Shown: positions 56,332 to 64,000 of the stretch, piece by piece
How the letters are laid out: each line of letters begins with the position of its first letter
How positions within the stretch are numbered: the stretch's first letter is position 1
NCBI RefSeq assembly: GCF_029784135.1
Contig: NC_073744.1
Location: 83,535,035-83,599,034, forward strand
DNA: 64,000 bases
Direction: 5' to 3'
Origin: Toxorhynchites rutilus septentrionalis
Lineage: Eukaryota > Arthropoda > Insecta > Diptera > Culicidae
Translations under genes and position numbers: made by a program
Notes under the pieces: model-generated
The model's input: the letters and a program-made list of their open reading frames with translations, nothing else
The model's database searches: none
Told to the model about the DNA's origin: nothing

Positions 56332-58132
56332 AAAATATGTTTCAATTCGCAAAATCTCCTAGATCCTCTTTCTGCTGATAATATCCTTCAACTGGACAGA
56401 TTATTTCATTGGAAATTTGCATAGTTACGCTTGTGTTGGTAGTTACGTCTCCTATGCAAACATGGACAGTCCACGCAGTGATACTTTTGATCGACTTTGC
56501 AAATATATGCGAAAATAAATCTGTTTGTTCGATCGCACCACTCCATGCGAAAGCAAAAGAGAAACTAAATGAATTTCCGAGGTGACATTCAAAGCAATTT
56601 TTAAGCTATTGAAACCAGTTTTCGAGTCGATAATTAAAAATCATATAACTCTTGGGCATTTTGTCTTCCGAATAAAGTGATTATCAAAAAGAGGCAAAGA
56701 GGTATTAATGTGCAAAACCTTGTCACGCTCTCGTTTTCGAAACTTTGAACTTACACACCGGGAGATTAAAGACGTAGTCCTACGTCAAAACAAAAAAGAA
56801 GAAGCCTTTATTTGTTCATTTCACCCTTCAGCACACGAAAAATATTTTTTTTCTCTCGAAGATAATATTGTTTATGCCAATGCTAGTGTGGGTAGCCTTT
56901 TTTATTTCTTCCATACAGAACACAGAAGCCATCTCGTCCGAGGCCACAGAGGCCAACATATTTCATTCTACTTCGGGATCATCCAACGACTGCTATCGTC
57001 ACTCGATCGTAACACTAGTGGAGTGAACAGACAATATTGTTATTTTTAGCTCATGTTTTGTCATCCCGATTTATTACTTTTAAGTGGTTGTATAAAATAT
57101 ATGGTACGGCAATATAAGATTAATACGAGTGAGCGAAACAAGAAACACGTTTCAAAACAGCACGCATTACTGTGCTACATATGTACACGGCCCAGACCGA
57201 GATGAATATAGATCTCCTTTATACTGGAAAGTGTTTTCTAAGAGTAAAATTAGGAAACACTTGCCAACTTCAATTTGTGATGAGAAGTATTATTATCACG
57301 CTTCTCCGCAACAGCATCATTAGTTATGTGGATAGCGTGGTCGTGTAAAACAGTTTTGCATTCTAGCCGGCCTTGGTTCGATCATCGTTGACGTCGTTAG
57401 GACTGTTTTTTAGGTGCAATTCCAAAAAAGATGAAAAAAGAAAGAGATGTCTGCATCCATACATACAAACATTTTAAAGCGTTGGGGGATAGATGACATT
57501 ATTTGCTCATTTGACACTACAAGGCATGAAAAGACATGGTTTCTGCCGAAAATGAAATGCTTTCTAGCAACGCTAGTTTGGGTGTAGTTTTGAGAACATG
57601 TCCAAAATCAGTATGCAACGTCAATTATTCAATCGTGTCTCGGACACAACCCTCCCATAACTTTTTTTAGGTTATCACTTTTTATTTTATTGAAATATTA
57701 AGAGTTCATTCTGTTTAAGGTACAGATTAACAAATACAAGTGAGGCAAGGTAAAGCAACTGCGGTAGTTAAAAAGTTGATTAATATCGGTAAAGTTTTTG
57801 TGTACCAGTTAAATTCAAAGTTAAATTTCACGTTAAATTCAATAGTATCATGATGATGAACATAAAGATAGATTTAGTTACCTTCTTGCTATATATTCCA
57901 TTTTTCAGAATTCCGATTATATTTGAAATATTTTTTTTTGAAATTTTATTTTATTAACGGTAATTTATTCATTAACGTCTTTACAACATGGCCTGATAAT
58001 GTGAGACGCTAACCACTCGGCCACGGGTGCGCTATACGTATAAGTGCACTATACGATTATACGTCTGATCATTATTAGCTCAAATTCTATAACCTTTTGG
58101 ATATCAATTTCTTTTTTTCTTCTTCTTGGATG
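56332..58132. other. D fragments and unassigned sequence
   Basis: 56560-56793 is a minus-strand D 5' end of beta type (ends GACGTAGTCCTACGTCAAAA). 57629-57652 is an alpha-type 3' hairpin (GTGTCTCGGACAC, AACCCTCCC). Segments near 56880 and 57570 (AATGCTAGTGTGGGT, AACGCTAGTTTGGGT) suggest a diverged duplication. 57985-58035 matches only the head of S2. Confidence 0.45.
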
Positions 58133-58386
58133 ACACTAATGTTCCCAGTGGAACTTTTGCCTTCTCAACGTAGGTACTACGTTTGTCGTTTTTATTAGTA
58201 GTACCTATTTGAGATTTCTATGCCGTATTACACGCCTTGAATATATTCTGGAGTGGCAAGCTCTAGAATACGCGTGACCACAAGTCGGCCCAATTTTTTT
58301 TTTTGACGAAAAATCCCTCTTCCAAAACGAGAATCGAACCCGAACCCACGGCATGAAAATGCATGACACTAACCACTCGCTTACGA
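58133..58386 (-). mobile_element. S2c: tRNA-derived SINE
   Basis: Head on the minus strand with GCGAGTGGTTAGTGTC and B box GGGTTCGATTCTCG; body and tail as in S2b, including AAATAGGTACTACTAATAAA. Confidence 0.75.
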
Positions 58387-58903
58387 GATCACTTTCCATC
58401 TTTGTTCATCGTATATTTGTGTGAAAAATTAAGATAATCAAGTGAAATACAGAAGAAAAATATTCGTTAATCGCACAAATCGAATAAGGACTAAAAGTTG
58501 ACTTTTATATACAGGGTGGCGCATAAGTCATGCAACGCACTGTAAAGGAAAAAAAACCATCGCGCTGCAACTATCGAGCGTGTTGTCACCTAAGCGGTTC
58601 AGTTGTCGACTTTGTATCGTTTCTTATTCGAGAACTAGCTGACCCGGCAAACTTCGTCCCGCCCAAAATTTGTTTGTTGTTATCAATACTTTCAAACATT
58701 CACGTTTTCTTACTATAAGCTAGTTCATGGGTCCAACCGCAGAACTGTTCATTGATTGATCTTCTAATCGACACCGTTGAATTTACCTTTTACTGTAAAA
58801 TTCCTAGTATTTCTAACAAAACTCATCATTATAATATCAGATTATTTTCAGACACAATTCTCGTTCAAGATTTTTCAACCACTTGCAGATAACATGTTTC
58901 TCC

Positions 58904-60953
58904 ATCAAACGAATCCGACCTGCAAGAATCCTTACAAGATACTTTGAACAATTTTTCAACCTGGGCCATTGGGCTAGGGATCGAATTCTCCACGGAGAAA
59001 ACAGAGATGGTGGTTTTTTCTAGGAAGCATAAACCAGCAAAACCAAAGCTTCAACTTTTGGGTAAACCGATCACTCATGCTATGTCATTCAAGTATCTTG
59101 GGGTCTGGTTCGACTCCAAATGTACTTGGGGGGCCCATATTAGGTATCTGAGTAAAAAATGCCAACAAAGAATAAACTTTCTCCGTACAATTACCGGCAC
59201 CTGGTGGGGAGCCCATCCCGAAGATCTTATAATGTTGTATCGAACAACTATTCTCTCAGTGATGGAGTATGGCAGTTTCTGTTTTCAATCAGCTGCCAAA
59301 ACACACTTAATTAAACTCGAGCGAATTCAGTATCTTTGTCTCCGTATCGCGTTGGGATGTATGCCCTCAACGCATACCATGAGTCTCGAGGTTTTGGCAG
59401 GCCTACTCCCACTAAAAGATCGCTTCAATTTATTATCTCTTCGGTTCTTCATCCGGTGTAAGGTCATGAACCCATTGGTGATCGGAAATTTTGAGCAGCT
59501 GATCGAGCTAAATTTTCACTCCGGATTCATGAGTTCATATCATGAATTCATCTCCATGCAGGTTGATCCTTCTTCGTATATTCCCAACCGTGTTTGTTTC
59601 CCTGACTACATCAATTCCTCTGTGCATTTTGATCTGTCCATGAAGCAAGATATCCATGGATATTCAGATTACCAACGATCGAGGATCGCTCCAACGATCT
59701 TCGATGAAAAGTATGGGGGTATCAATTGTGATAATATGTACTTTACTGATGGGTCCACTATAAACGAGTCCACAGGATTTGGAGTGTTCAACGAATTTTT
59801 TAGCACCTCACACAGTCTTCAGAATCCTTGCTCAGTGTATATTGCTGAATTGGCAGCAATACATTGGGCGCTGGACAGCGTCGCCTCACGACCTGTTGAA
59901 CACTATTACATTGTAACGGATAGTCTTAGCTCTGTCGAAGCTATCCGTTCAGTGAGGCCGGAAAAGCACTCGCCGTACTTCCTTGAGAGAATACGAGAAA
60001 TTTTGAGTGCTTTATCCAGACGCTGTTATTTCATTACCTTTGTTTGGGTCCCTTCACATTGCTCAATTCTGGGTAATGAGAGGGCTGACTCATTAGCAAA
60101 GGTAGGTGCAATTGAAGGCGATATTTATCAGCGTCAAATCGCCTTCAATGAATTTTATTCTTTAGTCCGCAAAAATACCATAGTTAACTGGCAACGCAAA
60201 TGGAACGAAGATGAATTGGGCCGGTGGCTCCACTCGATTATCCCTAAGGTTAGCCTTAAACCATGGTTCAAAAGTCTGGACTTGAGTCGGGACTTTATTC
60301 GCACCTTCTCCCGACTCATGTCCAATCACTGTTCGTTAGATGCGCTACTCTTTCGTATTAATCTTGCCGACAACAATCTTTGTGTTTGTGGCCAAGGTTA
60401 CCACGACATCGAGCACGTTGTTTGGTCGTGCGAGCTGTATCTTGTCGCCAGATCGAATTTAGTAGTCACCCTTCGGGCCCGAGGAAGGCAGCCCATGGTG
60501 CCGGTGAGAGATGTGTTGGCTCGGTTAGACCTTGATTACATGTCCCAAATATATGTATTCCTTAAAGCTATCGATCTTCGTGTGTGATTGTCCTTATACC
60601 CTTAGTTTTTCCTTTTCCTTTTCCTTTGTGAGAGATCGGATCCCTTCTTAAGAATAAGATGAAATGTAAATACATATTAGATATAAGATAGGTTTAAGAA
60701 TTGAGTGTGATGAGTGTGATTGAGAGTGTGAGTGTGATCATTGTCAACATATCCTCATATCCCCTCCTTTTCCTGAAGAAAATATGTCACCCTTCTAAAC
60801 TCGAGTTGACCGCGAGTAATCGGTTTCCTATATTATTAACATTAGAATTAAGGAAAACTGTATATATACTAGTAACAATACAGTAAGGAGTTCGGCTCCT
60901 TTAAACCTATGTAACTGAGCCTGTAAAAATAAACGATTTAAATAAAAAAAAAA
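58904..60953 (+). mobile_element. I-clade copy C: recent 5'-truncated insertion
   Basis: About 2050 bp, starting at the point equivalent to 23567 of copy B and ending in an A tail. The target-site duplication ACATGTTTCTCC is at 58892-58903 and 60955-60966. It is very similar to copy B, with scattered substitutions and a few UTR indels. 5' truncation is the usual outcome of incomplete target-primed reverse transcription. Confidence 0.92.
58905..60587 (+). pseudogene. Copy C partial ORF2: RT thumb, RNase H and C-terminus
   Basis: The frame is open from the truncation to the stop at 60587, with no stop codon. It lacks the endonuclease and the RT active site (LADDG), so it cannot drive its own mobility. 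RNase H keeps TDGS, AEL, TDS and the PSH...NERAD segment. Differences from copy B are concentrated around the segment just before TDGS. The C-terminal zinc segment reads CVCGQGYHDIEH against CGCGHGYHDIEH in copy B. Confidence 0.88.
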
Positions 60954-61689
60954 AACATGTTTCTCCGTTACATGGAATAAATGTTTTATAGAGAAAACAT
61001 GATAGAATAAAAACAGCCCTAAATCGGACAATTCCTTCCTAGAGTTTTGCTCTCATTAACACATTCGGCGATACATTTTTATTGGTATAGATAGAAGAAG
61101 ACATAGGAGTGCGTTTCGTCACATTAAAATCCATTTCCAGTTTCGAACAAAGATCAATTTCGCTAACGCAAACATCAAATGGACTAACAGCACTTGTCAC
61201 TATGTTATTGTAGAACAAAAACGCCTACATCCCAATTTTCATGTCGATCGGTGAGGTGGTTTCCGAGTTCATAAGAACCAGACAGACAGACAGAAATCCA
61301 GTACTTTTTCATTAATGGTTGTGGATAGTTGAAAAACTCGGCCAAATCAACTTTTTTTAAATTTTTAACACATCGATAGATATTTTTCATTATCTTCTCC
61401 TACACTTTAAGCATATTCGCTGAACAAAATGTTAGTTTTACCCATATTTATCCTTTCTATTTTGGTCCAGTGCTTCGTTTTGTCTTCTTTTTGTTTTTTC
61501 TGGTACGTTTCATATAGCACATGGACACTGACAGATTTTAGATAATTTGATTTCTTCATAACTACATTGTGACAGACAGACCACTGTCGGCCGAATCGTG
61601 CCCACACTCACCTGCGGGAGCTGTTGTGGGAGGAACGATAATCAACAGTCGGTCACGTGCTTCGAAGCAGGAATCTCCCTAATTCCTCA

Positions 61690-62110
61690 CTACTGGTGTC
61701 AAATCACCCTAAAAACATTTATTCCACCCTAAAACCTCCACATGCCAAATTTGGTTCCATTTGTTTGAATAGTTCTCGAGTAATGCAGAAATTTGTCTTT
61801 CATTTGTATGGCAGCTGCCCCTTAGAGGGGGGGGGGGTGTCTAACCACCGTAAAACATTTATTGTACCCTAAAACCTCCACATGCCAAATTTGGTTTCAT
61901 TTGCCTAATTAATTCTCGAGTAATGTAGAAATTTGTGTTTCATTTGTATGGCAGACCCCCCCCCTTAGAGAGGGGGTGGGAAGTCTTGCACCCTCAAACC
62001 TCCATATGCCAAATTTCGGTTCATTTGCTTGCATAATTCCCCGAGTTATGTAGAAATTTGCGTTTGATTTGTATGGCAGTATGGCAGCCCCCTCTTAGAG
62101 AGAGGGGGGC
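61690..62110 (+). repeat. F1 poly-G unit array in F1e
   Basis: Units with AAATTT at about 61789, 61929 and 62054 (spacing 140 and 125), each with a C or G homopolymer of 8-10 and CTCGAGTAATG. Confidence 0.85.
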
Positions 62111-62306
62111 GGTGGTTTCAAACTATCACGAAAACCTTCCCCGGCCCCAAAAACCCCCTACATACCAATTTTCATGTTGATCGGTTCAGTAGTTTCCGAG
62201 TTCAAATCGGTTGCGTAACTTATGCGCCACCCTGTAGATCAACAATACGTCGTACTGATAGCACTGGTTTGGATAATTATTTATAGTATTTCCGTCGCCA
62301 TCGTGT

Positions 62307-62651
62307 GTGTCTCGCACCTACGAGTATTCATCATCATTGTCAGCTTCCCGATCCAGAATTCCCACGGTGGAGGAAATTAAAATTCCAGTTGCGTCGCTCC
62401 GCTACGCTATCCGCACATTCTTTTTCGCCTCCCTTTGTTTTACGCTCGCCGTCGTTTTCGCTTTTGCCGCTTGGGGAAACACCTCTGGAAAGCATCTAGA
62501 AACAACCGTCGACTTCAGGAGATTGGCGCGAGAGTTTGATTTGACGGCGTGCGAAAAGAAGCGAAACGCACCACTTTCAGTAATTGAATACACACAACCT
62601 CGGGGGAAAATACGCGAAAAATTGAATTCCCCAGCTTCTTCCAGTGTGTAG
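62307..62651 (+). CDS. Hypothetical 114-aa open frame with one hydrophobic segment
   Basis: I recognise no family. The frame starts MSRTYEYSSSLS. It has a hydrophobic stretch at about residues 38-58 that could span a membrane, then a charged C-terminal part. It lies just outside M3 in a GC-richer stretch. No neighbouring exon, splice signal or homologue in the window supports it, and a frame on the other strand overlaps it. It may be part of a host exon, a captured gene piece or chance. Confidence 0.2.
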   Translation: MSRTYEYSSSLSASRSRIPTVEEIKIPVASLRYAIRTFFFASLCFTLAVVFAFAAWGNTSGKHLETTVDFRRLAREFDLTACEKKRNAPLSVIEYTQPRGKIREKLNSPASSSV

Positions 62652-63139
62652 CGCCTATGGGTAACAACGTTGCGTAAAATACACCCACCATCCATGCAGT
62701 GGTAATCAAACTCTTGAAGTGAAGGGAGATTACGATGCTTTATGGCTGCCAGCGTTGAACCACACAGCCTCTAGAAAATTGATTTTTATGGGCATGGAAT
62801 GAAATATGATGAAATGTAGCTCTTCCTCAACAATATGCAAAAATGGCACAACTAACTGATTCAATTGATGCTTCGGTGATACTTCGAACACGGAAGAAAG
62901 GACGTTTACATGACGGCATTTTATAATAGAACTAAAAACAATCGTCTTCTCCTAGGCACATGATATTGACCCTTTCACCTACGACATATAGTTAATGATT
63001 GAATATCTTCCCTGATAGAAAGTATTGTCTTAGGGAAAGACGACATAAACAGTAGTGTGAAAAAGAAGTAAGTGTGTGCTGTAAGTGAGATAACTTTTAA
63101 CCGCATTTCATTTATTTTTCTGAGGCATTGAAACTTATT
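62652..63139. other. Unassigned spacer
   Basis: No gene seen. Confidence 0.4.
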
Positions 63140-64000
63140 TTTGACGTAGGACTACGTCTTACATTAAGGGTGCCAAATCAAAAAACAGGTCACGTTTTTA
63201 TGAAATAAAGTTAACGTTAATAACTATTTTTGCTGCGAACGGATTTTAACGATTTGCATACCAATCGAATTGGAAATATTCTAAGATTTGTTTTATATGC
63301 TATACATTACAATGTATGTGGTTTAAATTAATGAAAATTGGAAGCGTTCCCATTTCCCCATACATTTATTCTGTCCATTTGCGTGCTTTCCCGAACAGAG
63401 CTGTCAATAAGGGGCAACTAGAATAGAAACAACAAGGGGGATAGCTTAGTAAGTAAGCTGTAAGCTCTGAGGAAAATTCTCAGAATTTTTCTGTGCCCGA
63501 AACAGCAAAGGTCGCTATTCTGCTCGTGCAAATGATTATAGGTCGCATCTAGCCATCAGTGTTTAGCTCTCTATGTGTTGCTTGTTTTCGTTGCGCGAAA
63601 CTTAGAACTTGTTCATTTCCTGTACATGTGAATAGAACACCTTCGATACATTCAGTTGCCATTCGTGTTTGTTCTCGTACGCATCGGCTCTGTTGTGATG
63701 CAGCAAGCTCCTTGTTTTGTTGAAGGTTTTGACCGACAGTCGAGAAATGATTTTTCATGAACGGTCATTCTCGCGATGTTTCATTATTATCGCTGCAATG
63801 CGTTATAAAGAATATATATATAAATTGATATTTGATATAAAGAAACAAATTGCCAATTAGTGTATTGTTCTCGCAATGGAAGAATCGTTGCTTCTCGAAA
63901 TTATTCTATAAAACCACGCGATCCACTAAAGCTTTTCAGGGTCCCCGGAACTTTCTACTAAAAAGTTATTTATGAAATTTCGACGAATTCGCAAATAATA
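63140..64000 (+). mobile_element. D16: D-type family alpha element, runs off the window
   Basis: It starts TTTTTGACGTAGGACTACGTC at about 63140 and matches D13 (inverted) and D6 from GTTAACGTTAATAACTAT onwards. Near 63925 it has GCTTTTCAGGGTC, resembling the histone stem-loop remnants near 37050. The 3' end lies beyond 64000. A minus-strand open frame at 63549-63758 has no recognised motif. Confidence 0.6.

Larger units (their letters stand above)
58635..62205 (-). mobile_element. F1e: Helitron-like repeat inside M3, split by copy C
   Basis: The minus-strand 3' end CTAG is at 58635, preceded on the plus strand by A. The interior matches F1c/F1d up to ACATGTTTCTCC (58903), continues after copy C at 60967, and then carries an F1 5'-type end (CAGACAGACAGAAATCC) at 61285, further sequence, a poly-G unit array and a second partial 5' end at 62150-62200. 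It looks like two F1 pieces joined. Confidence 0.65.
58512..62234. mobile_element. M3: TA-flanked inverted-repeat element, outer level of a three-fold nest
   Basis: The left terminal repeat at 58512-58536 and the right at 62210-62234 are inverted copies matching at 23 of 25 positions (CAGGGTGGCGCATAAGT, then GCAAC). TA flanks each end (58510-58511, 62235-62236), as for Tc1/mariner-type insertions. Only about 100 bp of its own interior remains next to the left end. The rest is F1e with copy C inside. Confidence 0.8.

Noticed and set aside
63540..63790. Histone H3-like reading in D16 (LPF...LVR...VVM...QQA pattern)
   Set aside because: Only short scattered matches and no continuity; the D6 counterpart does not preserve them.

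Overview
The window is animal DNA, almost certainly from a culicine mosquito (Aedes-like). It is AT-rich and gene-poor and is crowded with nested non-LTR retrotransposons, tRNA-derived SINEs, TA-flanked inverted-repeat elements and Helitron-type repeats. The assignment rests on the style of the repeats. I found no convincing intact host gene. The only long intact reading frames belong to a retrotransposon; the host-derived coding sequences I recognise are broken histone genes (H1, two H2A, H3).

Region by region: 1-5501 is a decayed I-clade LINE (copy A) whose 3' end switches to a different LINE tail. 5502-10392 holds two Helitron-like repeats (F1), each carrying another element (D1, D2) with 70-95 bp tandem units. 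11-19 kb holds D3, another F1, two inverted-terminal-repeat elements, a SINE and the start of D4. D4 is split by an unknown element X, and X is split by a complete 6.0 kb I-clade LINE (copy B, 19639-25645) with intact ORF1 and ORF2, a target-site duplication and an internal promoter. 26-33 kb holds a histone H3 pseudogene with its 3' stem-loop, a LINE fragment, D5 and D6. 33.7-41.7 kb holds a fold-back element and a D-type element (35915-39366) interrupted by another D-type element (36100-38573) that carries two histone H2A pseudogenes. 43-52 kb holds SINEs, a mariner relic and another F1. 54371-56331 is a D-type element containing a histone H1-like pseudogene. 58512-62234 is a three-level nest: an inverted-repeat element holding an F1, which holds a 5'-truncated I copy (copy C).

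The main biological observation is the D group. Its members share a 5' palindromic motif (TTGACGTRGGACTA followed by CGTC), the inverse of that motif near the 3' end, a following hairpin with 9-bp arms, a CCACCC-like end and T-rich insertion sites. Their interiors are otherwise unrelated: minisatellite arrays, other sequence, or histone genes. This architecture matches Helentron/DINE-type non-autonomous rolling-circle elements, and at least two copies appear to have captured histone genes. Letters D, F, M, S and X are local labels, not database names. Boundaries come from comparing copies by eye; no searches or alignments were run.
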